Positions 32,601 to 47,700 of a DNA stretch of 64,000 nt are shown one piece after another. The stretch is from Heliopora coerulea (taxonomy: Eukaryota; Cnidaria; Anthozoa; Scleralcyonacea; Helioporidae). The position numbers and the translations under genes were made by a program. How positions within the stretch are numbered: position 1 is the stretch's first letter; every line of letters starts with the position of its first letter. The notes below the pieces were generated by a model that saw nothing but the letters and a program-made list of their open reading frames with translations, had not been told where the DNA came from and made no database searches. The DNA is taken from assembly GCA_030142905.1 (NCBI GenBank), contig JASJOG010000076.1:248001-312000 (forward strand), given 5' to 3'.

Positions 32601-33408
32601 AAATAGTCGTTACTGGCAAGTGGTGAGGTTTTTGAAAAAAGGGCGTCATACCCGTGATAGGTCACTGATAAATAGTCAGAAAGACGTCATCTTTTGTTTC
32701 CATCCGGTCCTGTTCACAAATTTTGCACGTGAATCGCTGTTGCCTATTTGAAAAGTACAAGCGAACAGGCCAGGAAAGTAGCGATTGCTTAAACAAAAAC
32801 CATTCATGAAGATAAGCACAACATCAGCCATATGAGTGCGATGAATGTAAATCTAACCCATCAAAGTGTCGTTCACCAATCAACTTAGGCAACTGAAGGA
32901 ACTAAAGTTAGTAAACTTAAGAAACTGCTCGCAAACGGCCAAAAGATTTTTACTTAGAGTAAAAATGACCTGCCCATATTGCAATGTAGGCAAACACATT
33001 ATTAATCTCGCTAATAATGCAATCAACCATACTGACGCGGGCGTGGAGACTATGAACAAGATAATAGTCGCCTACTTATTGGGGTAAATATCTTTCAAGA
33101 ATCGTCGTGGAAAATTGCCAACCAAACAAAATGATCTGTAATTATATGATAGATAGAGATTACATTATCTTGGAAATTTGGTGCACGTTGTACGATTCGT
33201 ATTTGAGCTGCATGAAGTGAATTTCAGTCATTTGCTCCACTCTGGCTGTAGACGTAGAAACGTTTTCTGACCCCCTAAAAACCACTCGCACGATACGGTT
33301 GTAGTTCGCAATTGTTAGATCTGATGTATGTGATTAATTTACTGGAGTCTTGACCTACTGCTACGTTAATGAGCAGGAATTGTATCTTTGAGACAAAATT
33401 CCATACCT

Positions 33409-33474
33409 CAGGACACCAATCGTATAACCCTCGTGATTTCCGATGAGACGCACTAACAATTGAGCTACTAGACT
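33409..33474 (-). repeat. tRNA-derived SINE-like fragment
   Basis: On the minus strand an A box-like TAGCTCAATTGTTAGTGC is followed at tRNA spacing by a damaged box B (GGTTATACGATTGG, apparently with an insertion). Confidence 0.45.
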
Positions 33475-33840
33475 TCCTTGAACTTATTTTACCTTATTGG
33501 TTTCAACATCTCATCAGTATCTCAAAAAGGCTCGGAAAAAGTTCCTACCTGATTGCAGGTGTGTAAGGGATACTATATCTCCACGATTTTCGCCATGTAG
33601 TATCAGTTATTTTGTGATCCCAAGCATCAATTTCCTTGTAGACGAAATATTTCATAAAGTTGGTCGCAAATTGTAGGTAACTAGGTACTGAGCTCTGTGA
33701 CCTGCTGCAACAACTGAATGAATGAATGCAAAGCATTGAATAAATATACACTGAATTAATTGCTACGGATTGTTACTAAATGTGAAAATGTGTTTGTGAA
33801 TTAACCGAGGCGAGTGCTGTGAGAAATATCACCTAAATTG

Positions 33841-33898
33841 ATGGGATTTAAACGTCAGACGTCTGCATGTGTAATGCAATGCTCTCTGAGATACTCGT
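33841..33898 (-). repeat. tRNA-derived SINE-like fragment
   Basis: Minus strand: A box-like GTATCTCAGAGAGC, then box B-like GTTTAAATCCC with correct spacing; stems are not intact. Confidence 0.4.
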
Positions 33899-34891
33899 TG
33901 GTTTTCGAAGCCTTTCTCCATCAGAGACGACCTATGCCAACGTTCCATAGGTAATACTGGTAGCGTGTTGCAGCACAGCTCTCACTCAAAAAACAATCGG
34001 ACCGAAGGTTGGTAGGTTATTTGCAGGAGAAAACTGAAACGAGGATGTTTACGAAATTTGTCAGAAACTTGACGTGTCTTTGTGAGAAAGATTTCTACTT
34101 CCACTTCACATGTCTTGCGAGTGGTAAAGTTATATAATACTGCGGATGCTATTTTATCACTGCGCTTAATACACCAACTTAGTGAAATCACAGTACATCT
34201 CTGCTCCGTAATTGTATGTGTCCTCATGCAAAACTCCGTGAAGTTTTTTGGGTAATATTCAAAAATAAAGTGTATTTAAACACACCAGTACGTTCATGAA
34301 ATATTTAAAGACGTCACAACATTTTAGGGCTGGGCAGAAAAGCGAAGAAGGTAACCTGTTGTAAACTGCAAGACCCGCCAATCAGCTTAAACCAAGGACA
34401 AACACATCGGGTTAGTTTGTGCGCATATTGTATCATTTGAATAATGCTGCATCTCGAATAATGCGAACAAAGCATCCCATTTTCTATGGAACAACTTCGT
34501 TACTGAAACCAGGAGTATCTTTGCTCCTTTGAGAAAAAGATTTTGACTGGAGAGGCTTTCTGTGGCTGGATATCTTAAGTCAGCGTGGATTTTACTGTTC
34601 GCGTCGTAATGCTGGCTTTAGTTGCTTTAAACGTTAACGATGCATAAGAGATGGGATATTACTATGAGCGTGGACTGCGTGAATCTCTTCAGGAATACAC
34701 CGACAGTCGTCCATATTGTTGTGTAGAATTAAAACATAGTGTTGGAAAATTGTGCTTCAATTTCATAACGTGAGAAGCTGCAACAAGTATTCCACATTTT
34801 ACAGGTGGCAATTCGTTGCTTTTATATTTTGAGATCAGAGAAAAGGGTTGGGAAAAAACTATTCAACAAAGAGGGACTGAGGAATTGTGTT

Positions 34892-37800
34892 ATGGCTGTT
34901 CACAGTTCGCCTGACAACCAAGAACTGCACGACCAGCTTGAAAAAGCCAAAGAAACTTTGGGCCGACTGCGTTGCATAAATGGATTTACACAGACGTGTT
35001 CTACGAGCACCAATAAAGTCCAAGGTTGCTGGAGACATGCATACAACGTTCCAGCTGAAAACAGCTCACACCGGTGCGGAAAATACTCCAGAGCAGGCAG
35101 CTCACAGAACTGGAAGGATGAAGAGTTAAGGGAAGTCAGAAATAAAAGTATGAACTCTAGGTCTTCTCGTTTGGACCTAAAACGGTTGCAGGAACAGATC
35201 AGTGGCCTGGAAGATAGTGTGCGAAAACCAATCCTGTCTTATATTGATAAACTTGAACGACAACACATTGACATGATGGACTCTGTCGAAACGATCCAAC
35301 GACAATTTCACAACCACGAGCGTATGTGTCCGGCAATGAATGTCTCGTCGGGAAACCGTCGTAACAGGTCGGACGCTTGGGTAAATGGGTCGGAAAAGGA
35401 GATTCTAGATCTCCGTGGAGAGCTTCACGTAAGCCAGCAGGATGGGAGGGAAAGTCGACTTCGTGCCGAGAGCCTTGAAAAAGAGGTGGAGTTTTATCGT
35501 GGGAAATTAGAGAGATCTGAAGCACGAATGAAAGATCTGTTTCGCAGTGTAACTCAACGGCAATCCCTCAACCCAGCTAGTAGCAACGAAGTCTTGCTGG
35601 AGAATCAACTGCGGCAGTATCAGCAGTTAACCGAGGTCTATTTCAAGGAGTCTACGTCGAAAGACAGAGAGGTCAATTTCCTCACTATCGAGAAATACAA
35701 TTTGGAAAGTGAGGTGAACTCTTTGGTAGGCGATCTCGAGGCTTCCAACCTGAAGAGGGATGAGGTGTTGCAGGAGAAAAAAAGACTGGAAACTAAGTTG
35801 ATGGAGTACCGTCAATCTGGCGACCGACTTCAACAACAACTCCAGGAGATCAGAGCCGAAAACAAACGCTTGAATACCCAATTCCGTGGGGTGCTGGATG
35901 AAGAACGTGCACGTAGCGACAAGAATTCCGAGAATCTTAGTTTCCAAGAAAAACAAATCAAAGAACTCCGTAAGAAGTGCAAAAAATACGAGGAGCATCG
36001 TAACTCGCAGAAAGATGTCGCTCAGAGGCTAGCAGTGGAGAGAGAAGAACTCTTAACGAAAGTGAGAAACCTAAGCAACGAATATGCTACCACAATATCG
36101 GAATGTGATTGTCTGAGGGAGGAAAATCAACGACTGTCTAAAGAAATTTCCAGGGTACAATTGGAAGCTTCACGGAGTATGTCTGAGTGCAATAATTCAA
36201 GAGTGTATTCACAAAGTCTGCGAGACGAGTTAAGAGAAGCTAGTGATACGATTAAAATGCTTGAGTGTTCTTTACAAGCGTGCAAAGTTAACGAATCGAA
36301 GTTCAGAACGGAGATCGCGGCGTTCAGCAACAATGAAGCTTCGCTGAAAGACCAGATCGAAACTAGTGAGAAGGAGCGTTTAATGATGGCGCAGGAGTTA
36401 AAAGAAATGAAGAAACATGAAGTAGCGTTGAAGAATGGAATCAAACAAATGAACGAGAAAGTCGAAGCATCTCAAAAGGAAGCCAAACAATTGAGCGAAC
36501 GCTGTTCAAGTTTTAAGACCGATTTAGAGCTCTCCAGGCAGAAGTATTTTCAAATAAAACAGACGAACGACGAATTGGTTTTGAACAATAACGACTTGGA
36601 AAGATCACAGCATTCTAAGAACGAGGAAGTGGAACGGCTGAAAGCGAGCTACGATCACCTCTCGGAGAGGAATGGTCAGCTTTGCGCGGACTTAAAAGCC
36701 TACAAGAGAATCGCTGTTGAGAAAGAGAATCAGTTGAAAGAGGTAGAACTACAATTGGCTCAGTTTCACAAAGCAAAGGATATAGAGTTTAATGAATTTC
36801 TGAAAAAAGACAGGGAGGTTTCGTTTTTGAAAGCACGTGTTTTGTCCACTGAAAGGAATGGCATTAGAAGTATGCGAGACAACGTAAGGGAAACTGAATC
36901 GATTCGTTCCGCAACCAGTAGTTCGAATGATCCAGGGAAAGAGGCCAATGATATAGAAGTTTACGTGGAACGGATAGTGGAACTGGAGAGCGAGAGTAAA
37001 GCACAAAAGATGCAAATAGACCAGCTTCGAGAAAATCTCGTTCGCACCCAGAAAGTCGCTCAACGATCTGACTCGTTGATGCAAGAAGTCGCGAGGCAGG
37101 ATGAGGAAATTCATAAACTGAGAAGGGAGGTGTCGCGTTCAAATCAGGTAGTTGAGGATCTACAGAATAAAGAGGAGAAACTGAATAGTCTGAAAGAGGA
37201 GAAGGAGAATTTAAGGCAGGAAGTAGTTCAACTCCAAGCAAAAGTCCAGGAAGTCTCTGAGTTCCAGCAGGTCTGTGAACAGAAGGAGGAAGAACTTAGA
37301 GCGCTGAGGAGAACGTCTTCCGAGGAAGTTGATCTAGAAGGGAAGGTCTCTCGACTGAAAGACAGGTGCCGAGAGAAGGACGAAGAAATCGAGGAGCTTC
37401 ATCAGAAAGTGATCTCGCTGCAAGTGAAAATCAAGGACTTCATTCAACAGAACTCGCAGGTTGAAGAACAGGTTAGGAACCTCAAGGACAAGCACTCCAT
37501 TGAGCTGAGCGAAAAGGAGAAGATCTCCCAAGCCCTGAAGACGGCAGAGACAAAGTGTTGGGGCCTCGAACAGGACCTGCAAGGAGTCAAGAGTCGAAGC
37601 GTAACTCTGGAGAAAGATCTTGTTAACGCCAGACATCAGGTGGATGATCTGCAGTCAGACAAAGAAGGATCGGCTCTGAAGATTGCCGACCTCATGGCGG
37701 AAAACAAGAGGAAGGAGACTAAAATAGAAGAACTTCGCGAACAAGTACAAGACCTTGAAAAGACTAAGTATGTTGAAGAAAAAGTAAGAAGCAGTGTTGA

Positions 37801-39902
37801 TCTTCCCGATGGTGGTTGCACCCCTCTTGACACCTCCCTGGAGAATTCAAGACTTAGCCCGACCCGTGGGGGTCGTACAAGCGCGCTGGACAGACTGGAG
37901 GTGCTGGAAGAGGAGAACATCCAGTTGTTGAACAAACAAAGTGAGCTCGAAGAAGAACTCGATGCTGCGGAGGAACATATACATGAATTGAAGAACACTC
38001 TAAAAGCTAAACGTGAAAATGTGAATGAACTTCACGGGCAGCTAGACATTCTAAAGGAAAGACTGAAAGTGGTGGAAAAAGCCAAAGGTGAGATGGCGGA
38101 GGAGAACGAACTACTGCAACAGACGTATTTGTTGTTGGAACAGAAGATCGAGGATATGAAGGCGACGAGTGAGCGCCACATGAACGAGTCAGATGAACTG
38201 GAGAAGGCACTGACAGCAGCCGAGACAAAGATCGAGGAATTGGAAAAAAGGCTTGAAGAGGTAATGAGAACCACAGAAAAATTGGTACTAGCAGTAAGTG
38301 ACAATAACGATAACGACAACAACAAAGACAACAACAACAACAATTATAACAACAGCAACAGCAAAAGCAACAACAACAACAACAACAATAATAATAACAA
38401 CAGCAATTAGTTGCAGCCACAACAGCATAAACAACAACAACAACAACAGGTGCAATTAATATTGTGGCGTGTTCCAGAATCATCGATTCGAATTTACCAT
38501 TCGAACAAATAATGGATAGTCGGAAGTTTGGAACAAAATGGTTTTCTAATTAAACGATCACTAGAACTACCACAAGTGTCCGCATATAAATTCAGTTATT
38601 ACTCTGTGTGAATTTTTATAGCTGTTCGTAACTAAGATGTTAATATTTCAGGTTTCCGGGAAATGCGCCAGTGGCGAAGGTCAGCTACAAAGCGTGACGG
38701 AGCGCCTAGCGAGGAAAGAGAAAGAACTTGAAGTCGTGGAGACACATGTAGAGGAACAAAGGAAGTTGTGTGATGGATACAAGGAGTCTGTCGAGAAACA
38801 AGAAACAATCATCGAGAAGCTTCGGGTGGAGAAGGCTACTGCAGAGGAAACATTTTTGGCGATGAAATTGGAGGTCGCGAAGAAAGAAGGTACATATAAG
38901 GCTGGCAAAGAAAAAGTAACTGAATTCCAAACACGTCTCTACGAAACGGAGGACAGGCTTACCAGCAAGGTAAACGAATGCAAGAAGCTGAATCGCGAGA
39001 ACGAGCGATTAAAGAGAGGAATTAAAGAACTGGAGAACAAACTGTCGGAGCCGCAGACGACGAAGAAGAAGACGACGACATCAGAAGCGGAGAAGTCAAG
39101 TATTGTTTATAATACTAAATTCCAGAGTTTGAACACTTCTGTGAAAGACAACTCGCAAAATGTCGAAGGCCTTGATACCAAATTGAACTCAGCTCAGAGT
39201 AAGATATCGACTTTAGAAGTCGAGTTAGCGAACGACCTTCGCAAGTTCTCTCTTCACAGGACAACTTCAGACATTCCCCGGCGAGGGTACTCCTCATATG
39301 AAAACCAACTGAGTCCAAGTTCTCCCAGTCTGAAAAGACCAAGGTCGTATTCTAACTTGACGGCCGATACGACTGACAGCCGTGAAGATCTCCGCTCTGT
39401 TTCGCCTGTTCTAAGGGCGGGGTCATCTGCAAGTTTCACTGGGCAAGTCGAAAGCCTTGAGACGAAAGCTGAAAAACCAATATCGAGTATTCCTCAAGTT
39501 CTAGTCAGCAACCTGACTGAATTCTCGGTATCCAAAGTCTCTGAGAATCAAGAAGATGCGAAACACGGAGAAGGCAGCCACGGAACTAGTGGAGATGGCA
39601 AATATAGAGCCAATTCTTTCCTCGGTGAAATGGAACAATCTTTAGTGAGAGCTGATGGTTTTTCTGATCAAATCGAAGAAAGCTTTAGAAGCCCAACAAG
39701 TGAATCATTGGTTCATGAAGCTTCGTCGATTCTTCGGCGTACTTCCACAGAGGAATCAGAAATCGTAGTTCAGGAAGCCGAAGGTCATGTGCAAGAAACT
39801 ATAACGTCCACATCAGCCGTTGTCACTGGAGCTCTTACCCTGACAACAAGTTTGTACTCTCCAGAGAAAACATGGAACGAAGAAGAACTGATTTATTTCT
39901 AA
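34892..39902 (+). CDS. large coiled-coil protein (1,550 aa)
   Basis: Two coding exons: 34892-38293 (donor GCA-GTAAGT) and 38652-39902 (acceptor TTTCAG), both phase 0. I start at the ATG at 34892 (MAVHSSPDNQELHDQLEKA); the frame is open back to an acceptor-like AG at 34804 with no earlier ATG. From about residue 85 to 1280 the protein is nearly continuous heptad-type coiled coil rich in Glu, Lys, Gln and Leu, for example ALDRLEVLEEENIQLL and LEEELDAAEEHIHELKNTL. The last 270 residues are Ser/Thr-rich and probably disordered. No enzymatic motif, transmembrane segment or targeting signal seen. Such proteins act as cytoskeletal, centrosomal, ciliary or Golgi tethers; I cannot choose among these. 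It lies directly upstream of, and in the same orientation as, a second coiled-coil gene. Confidence 0.85.
38300..38457. repeat. AAC-type trinucleotide microsatellite
   Basis: Imperfect CAA/AAC repeat starting six bases after the exon 1 donor of the coiled-coil gene. If the intron were retained it would add an Asn-rich tail of about 38 residues before a stop at 38408-38410. Confidence 0.9.
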
Positions 39903-41713
39903 TTACTTCGGAATTCTGATCCTAGAAGACTACACGGATTTCAGAAAGATGAGCGACATTATTAGTTGAGCACAGTCGCTGTCCATAGCCTTAATTAACC
40001 ACAGTAAACGATATCGAGATGAAAGTTGGGAAGGTTTGAAGTTGCTTGAAGCAAAACATCTTAAAAATCCAGATGAAACATTTAATAATGTAGGTTATAG
40101 TTCTTCAACTAATAACACAAAGACTATTTCTAAGTAAAGAGCTCTTAACCTATACCTGTCGCTTGTGTTGTGTTATTATGTTTCTTCCCATGCATTTGTT
40201 TTTATTGATATGATTTAAGTGACATGACGTTATTTGATACTTCTGCTTGTCAAGCAGCAGCTACTGTAAGAGAGTCTTTGCTGTGTTAGACTTCTGATTT
40301 ATGATTTTTATGATCGGTGTAGCTATAAACCAAAAGTAAGTGCGACGACCATACTGGACCAGTTCTGATCCTACCTTTGTCTATTCTGCAAAGCTTTTGT
40401 ATCTGAGTGACACAGCAAACATGTATGAGGAACTGCCGCTTTATACAGTGTGATTGTTTAGAGTCTTAACATAGCTCAATGTAATGCAGTCACACTTAGG
40501 GAAAAGGTGTCCAATTTTGTGTGTAGCTCGAGTATTCCATAAACGGAAGTAAAACTTTTAAAACTGATCTAAGATCTTGAAACTATCAAACGTTTGCTTC
40601 CTGCTGTGAACTTTATTCAGGATGGACCGCACATGAATTTAAATCAGGTCTCAAGTTTATTCATTCGGTCTTGGGGTGTGTAAGGATTTTAACAGCGTGA
40701 GGTATATTAGCCCTCGGGAATTCTTTTCTATCATTGACTGGGTTTTTGTCAAAGGCGAAGTGAGTGATCCTAAACTGAAAATAACGTCTTTGATAGTTAA
40801 TTTCATTTCTCTCTAAGCTTGAAGCGTGCATAGGTTGATGTATATCTTTCGTGTTATGTATTATCATATCGTTAATAAGGTTGAGTTGTTTTGTTGTTGA
40901 AATCGCGTCCTTTCAACGGGCAGAATTATTTACATTATAAATCAGCCAATGGGTGCTCTATATGATACGAAAACAAATCCCTTCATGTATACCTCTGACA
41001 GAGCTTGAGCGCTTTGAGGCGATGAACAGACGATTTTTGCAATTTAAAGACAAACTCTGAGATGTGGAGGGTTTCATTTCACCTGTGGGAAATAAAACTC
41101 TAAACGACGCGCTGGACAATTAATGAACAGGTGGCATTCTGACTACTTACAGGTGACAGCGATTAATATCTGCGCGAATGAAATCCGAACAGTTTAGAAA
41201 AAAAAAGGTGACAGCGATTTCACAAAAAGAGTTTTGTAATGTATTTTGTGACATATACATGAACAGAAACTTTTGACGTTTTTAGCCTATTCTCCGAGTT
41301 TAAGTTTCTCGGTTTTCAAGCTAATCCATCAAATTGGATCCACAGTGCATATAAAGCGTCCAAATTCATTTTTTACTTTCGAAAATATATCTCTATGTCG
41401 ACTAAGATAACTGTCGTTTCAAACAACGGTGCTATTCTGTACGGATGACAAGTGGATCAAATTTTTGATGGTCAGTGAAATAGGGAATATTTTCTCTGCA
41501 TATTTTTAATTATTTTTGTTTAACATCTATCTCGTTAGGCATAAACACAAGTTCACTGACTTACGCTATTTGAATATCGTTATGGCAACTGTTATGCCCT
41601 CCAGAGATGGTGGCCGATAGGTTGCAGAATCGAAATAACTTATTCAATTTTGAAATCAAATACTTGCCTCAAGTCTACCTTCTTTTTTCCTGGCGGCAGC
41701 CTGTGTTTTAAGG
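39903..41713. other. intergenic between two coiled-coil genes
   Basis: 3' region of the upstream gene and 5' region of the giant ORF. A pyrimidine-rich tract ending GGCAG at 41700 just before the ATG could be a splice acceptor for a non-coding first exon; no coding exon recognised. Confidence 0.5.
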
Positions 41714-44700
41714 ATGAATTGTCTTTCAAGTTCTGACGAAGCTACAGGGGTTAACGAAAAGAGTAATTTCGAAAAACAGTCTTTAGAGCTGAACATGGAT
41801 TTGGAAGTCAGGGAGGTTACGGACAAAATGCAACCTGTGATGAAAGACAACGAACCACAAGACTGGACAATTCAAGACAGAAATGGAAACGAACGATATC
41901 AGAAACTTGCAAGTAATGAGCATCCAGAAGCGCCATTGAATTTATCACCATTTCATACTGTTGAAAATACGTTTCCTCATAATATTACAGGCGACAATTC
42001 GGATTCCAAACAAGTTGGAAATTTTGTGGACACTCAAAACAGCCCTTCCTCAGAAAGTTACGCTGTTTCCGCAGTTTTTCGGGCATGTGACAATTTCACG
42101 GCTGGCAATCTGAGGACTTCGTCTGACATAATTTCCCTGGAATTACATAAATTTTCTTGCCAATATAAACGGCTGAAGTACGCAATGGATTGCGGTGACA
42201 GAGCACTCGATGAGGCATTACCAGACACAGTATCTAGAGGACAGTCTCTGGAGTTATGTCAGAAGTTTCGAGGTGAAAGGAAATGTTTTAGAGAGCTCGT
42301 GGAAAATATGTTGCTAAATTGCAACATTGGGGAATTTCATAGAACGTACAGTGAACACGAAAAGGATTGTGAAGACGACAGGATGGCTCAAACAAATGTT
42401 GACAAACGGGAAACAGATTCGAACGCATGCCATCGTGTAGGAATTTCAAGTTCGAGAAAAGTGAGCGAACAGTTCAAAGCTGAAGTAGTCACGCTGTCCT
42501 GTAAGGATGACGTCTGTGCCCGACAGAATGGTAGTAAGAAAGGCGAAGGCGTACAGACAGAAAAGAACACTCCCGACGGTTCTCAAGAGGATATCTTAGA
42601 CAAAGACGAGGCAGGAAACGCACCAAAATATGGAAACGCTGTCGCAGGATTGGCACGAGATCTTGAAGACTTGCAGGAAGAACATAAAAAGATTGTACAG
42701 GAACGCAACGTACTGCAAGAGAAAGTTTTTGAAATCGAATCTGATCTTTGCTCTGTCGAGATTGAACGAGATTTGAAGAGTGAAACGGCGAGGTATTTAG
42801 AAGAGCAAGTTGCTTCTGGCAGCTCGCTGCTGATTATGAGAGAGAACGAATTGGCCTCTTTGAGAAAACGTTATAAATTACTTAATGAAGCGTTCCAAAA
42901 CAGCGAAGAGTTAAGGGAAGATTTGGAAAAGGAGACATCGAGGATGACCGTTATTATAAGAAAACTTGAGGAACGTTTAGAACTGATTGCACAACGCGAG
43001 CAGGAAACCGAGGCATGCAACGACCTTAGCAGTCGGACCCTTAAGTATGCTGATGAAAATCATGTAGATTGTGAGGAGGCAAAAGAAATTAGTGTTGTGA
43101 CAGACCATTTGGAAGTTTTAAAAGACATTGAAAGATTACAGCAAGAAATTTTGGCAGCCAATGATGCATTGCAAAAAGAAAGGGTAGTAAAAGAAGGTGT
43201 AGAGGAAATGTTGGCCAATGTTGAAAAAGAACGCAGCTTGTTGTTGGAAGAGCTCGACGAGTTGAAGGTTGCTTATCAACAGCAACTAATTGAACTCAAG
43301 GAATATCGAGATCAAAGACACCATACAAATAAACAACAAGGCGAAGAAGCGCTCAAAAGCAAAGAATTAACCAAACTACAAGAAAACGTCTCGCGACTCT
43401 CAGATAGAGTTCAGTCACTGGAAGAGGAAAATTGCAAATTGGAGGAAGAAGTCTACCAACTACTTGATGTCTTGGAAAGTATCGACACCGAGAATACAAT
43501 TTTAAAGGAAGAACGAAAAAAGATCGATGATTGCTTGAAAAGAGTTCATTTGGAATCCATGGATGAACTGGTTGTTGATTATAACACCTTGAAAGGCGAG
43601 GTAGAAACTCAACAAGAGAAAATAAAACAATATGAAAGCGGTTTTTCTCACCACCAGAGGAAGGCTGAAGAGATTATTTTCGAGAAAAAATTAGCCGCTT
43701 TCGAGCGGCCTTCGACTGGACCGGAGGACCAAAACTCTTCCAGATTTTGTTCCGTTCCCAGATCTGAATACGTGAAGCTTCAGTTCCAGGTGAAGTCGTT
43801 GTCAGAAGAGTTGAAGTCCTTGAAAGAGATTGCGGTTGCGAAATCTATGAGAAATAAGTCTGTAGCGACAACAGCAATGACTGAGGAACGGGAATCCTTA
43901 ATAAACGAATACAATGTCGTCAAGAAATGGTTGAAGACCGTGAAAGAGAACGTCGGTATCGTAACGGTTGAAGACAAAGTAGTTACTAGATGGCCTGATT
44001 CTATGTTCCTTGAAACTGAGCTACATAAATCCCAAATTGACTTAAATGAGAAACAACACGAGGTTGAAATGATAAAAGTGGAAAAGGAGATTCTTCGAGA
44101 CGAGAACGAAAAGTTGGAAACAGCGCTGAATGTGCTCAAGCAACGGTTGGTTGAGAATCAAGAGATTCACAAAAATGTACTCGGGGAACTCAAGGACAAA
44201 CTGAAAAAAGTTGACGAACAGCTTCGAGCTGAAGTAAACAGTCACGGTAAGGAGAAGTCAAGAGTTATTTCTTTAGAGGAACAGAACGCAGAGGTTGTCA
44301 CAGAGTTGGAAAACTTAAAAAGACAGTTTGAATGTTTGCAGAACGAGAAGAAGATGGTAGATGGTGAACTTAGCAAAATAAAATTCAATCTGTTGAAAAA
44401 CTTTGGTAACTTAAGCTTACAATCCATTAGCGAATCTTTGAGTGCCACGAAGAAAAGGTGCAGTGAATATGTTAAAATTATTGAAAACAATAAAGATGTT
44501 ATTTCAAAATGTCAGATAGATTTGCAAAACTTGACAAACGTAAATGAAGTGCTGGGAAAAGAGCTGAATGAAGCTAAAAGGCGTGTGGAGGAAGCGGATA
44601 AGTTAAACTCTCAGAAACATTCAGACGGCATGAGTTCGGAGAAAAGTGAAGTTGATCGAATAAACATTGTATTGCACGCCTTGGAAACGGCGAAGAAAAA

Positions 44701-47700
44701 CGAGCAGGAAGTTTTAGAGATGTATATGAAAGAGAAAAGTGTATGGGAAAAATCACAGAAGCAAATGAATGTCATGAGTGCTGAGTTACGTGAAGCCAGA
44801 ATTTTGTTGTTTGGGAAAGAAAGACAGTGTGAAGAGTTCAAGACTGTCATTCAAAAGCTTGAAGCTACATGTCAGGCATATGAGAATGAGTTTGAAAAAG
44901 TTACTATTACACATAGAGATACAGATTTCTCTTCGTCATCCGAAAGGAACACAGTACAATTAGATTTAAATCAGAAACGGCCTCACGAGATCGAGGCAGG
45001 CTTAGTTTCTACAAGCGAAAATGTTCTGACGGTTGAGAAGTTACAAGAGTTGCAAGAAATGGTTCGGGAAAGTTTGTCCATGAAGGTCCAAGTTCTTCAA
45101 GGCAAACTTGAAGAACTGATGGATGCTTTGTGTTCGTGTCAGAAGTTGAACGTGAATTTGCAGCAAAGACTGCATTCCGTTGAACTGAGACATTTAGAAA
45201 ATGAAGGAAAGAATATTCATCGAAAAACTGATGAAGAATTGGACAAAGTGTTGAAAGACCTTTGGGAGAAAGAGAAATCAATGCAGGAAATGTTGCGTAA
45301 AAGTTGTACAAAATGCGATTGTGAGCAAGACGCTTTTGTTAGCACTGCGAACGGTGAATATTTGAAGGACACCTTGTCACGTTACAAGGAAGTTATCAAG
45401 TGTTTGCGAATAGAAAAAGAGGAATTAGAAAGAAGACTAATGGAAGCAAATGAGACCGTGACTAAACAAGAAGAGATAATAGCAAAGTTTGACTATTGCA
45501 TTCGAGAGAAGGATTCCAATTTGGACTACCATGACATTAAGTACCATTCTTCGCTGGGTAGAGCAAGTGAAAACGTTGACAACTTAATTGGACGTATTGA
45601 ATTAAGCAAAAGTGAGGACGCTATGGAAACTAAAGGAAAGAATCGCAATCGTCAAGAATTTATAATTCTGGAGGATGAGAACAGGGGAGAGAACAGGGAT
45701 GAGAAGAACAGGGGAGAACAGGGAGAACAGGGAGAACAGGGAGAACAGAGAGAACAGGGGACCAGAGAGAACAGAGAACAGAGAACAGAGAGAACAGGGG
45801 AGAGAACAGGTGATGACCAAACTACCGCCGATTCGATTGCTTTCCCTTTTGGGGTCGAGACAAGAACCAGAAACTTGAAAGAAGAGTTAGACTGCGTTAC
45901 TGCAAAGTATGTTAACCTCAGGGCAGCTTTTGAAGGATGCCAGAGGCGATTGAGGTTTTGGGAATCTGGCGCAAATAACAAGGAATTGGTGGACAGTGAA
46001 GCAGTTGTCACAAGCACGCCGGTCAGAGCTTGGCTGGAAACAGACGGTTTCGAAAATAGCGATGCTAAAGACAAAGAACTGACTGAGGTCACTGAAAATG
46101 GAATCTCGGTAAGTAGCTGTAAATCCCCCCGGAGGTATCAAGTTGGAAAACCTGTTTGTTCTCAGACGGATCAGAACTTGGAAAACGATCAACAGGGCAG
46201 TCGTCTTTTATTCTCCGAAATTTCTTTCAATGTATCGGGGAGTGAGGCAGATGCCGGCTTGAACACTAAAAATGATCACATGGCCGTTGAAGTCACTTTA
46301 ACAGAAAAGGAAATGGATGCATTAGACATTCAAGATAATTTCAGTGAACTGGATGGGAAAGTAAATGAAGACGAAAGATTTTGTTGTCATCTAAGAACCA
46401 AAATTCAACAACTGGAAAGCATAGTTTTGGCTTGTAGGGATGAAATACAGCGTGTCAAAGTAGGTTCGTTTAAGGAGAGACTTCACTTTGAAAACACCTT
46501 GAAGATTCATCAAGAAACAAGTGCCATGAGTATGTCGAAACTCAAGGAAATGGAAGGTGAAAAGGAAGACTTCATGATCAAGAAAGAGGAACTGGAAGCT
46601 AAACTTCAGGCATACGACAAGGAAATCCAGAGGATCAAAATTTGTTCTTTTAACGAGCAGGAAAGGTCCAACGATATTATCACGAGACTTCACGATACAA
46701 ATTCCACGATTAAGAAGAGAATCGAAGAATTGGAACCAGAGAACAAGAACATGAGATCTCGAATAGAAAAACTGGAAGTAAAAGTGCTGAAGTGTAGAGA
46801 TGAAACACAACGAATTAAAGTTTGTTCCTTTAACGAGAGACAAAACCATGAAAATAGTGTAAAGACACTTCAAAATACAATTGATATGATGAAAAACGAA
46901 GTCGAGGAGCACAAAACGGAGAAAGAGAGTGCTAGTTCTGCAATTCGAGAACTTTCAGATCAAATTATTGTATGCTATGAAGAAACCCAGCGAATTAAAG
47001 TATGCTCACTCAGCGAAAGGCAACATTTTGAGGCCATTGTCAGAGGACTTCAAGACACAATTCTTACGATGGAGAAGAAAATCGATGAACTGAAAAGGGA
47101 CAAAGATATCATAACATCAAGAGTGAGAGAACTTGAAGACCAAGTTCTTTCATATAATCAAGAAATGGAGCGAACCAAAGCGAGTTCACTGAATGAAAGG
47201 AAAATTTTCATGGAAGGTTTCGGACGGATTCGTGGTAGTATTGCGACCATGAAGAAGACAGTCGAAAGGCAGAAACTAGAGAAGGATTATACCAGGTCAA
47301 GAGTCACAGATCTTGAAGATGAACTCCACTGTTGCAATGAAGAAAAACAGCGACCGAGAGTTGATTCTTTAAACGAAAGGCAAAATTTAGAACGTGATCT
47401 CGAAGACCTTCCCCATACAATAGCCAAGATGGACAAGCGAGTCGAAGAGCAGAGGATGGAAATGGATCACATGATTTCAAGAATGGTTAGACTTGAATCA
47501 TCTATCCAATCCTACACCGATGAAATACAGCGAATCAAAGTTTGTTCGTTCAATGAAAGGCAGAATTTCGAAGATACTGTAAAAAAGCTTCAAGATACAA
47601 TTGCGACAATGGAAGACTGGGCCGAAAAGCAGAAAAGGAAGCAAGACGATACGACTACAAGAATGAGAGAGCTACAAGATAAAATCCTGGCAGGTGAAGA

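Larger units (their letters stand above)
32601..34891. other. intergenic with SINE-like remnants
   Basis: No supported exon until the coiled-coil gene. Two tRNA-like minus-strand remnants are listed separately. An AG acceptor at 34803-34804 opens the following coding frame and may mark the boundary of a 5' exon whose upstream partner I could not place. Confidence 0.55.
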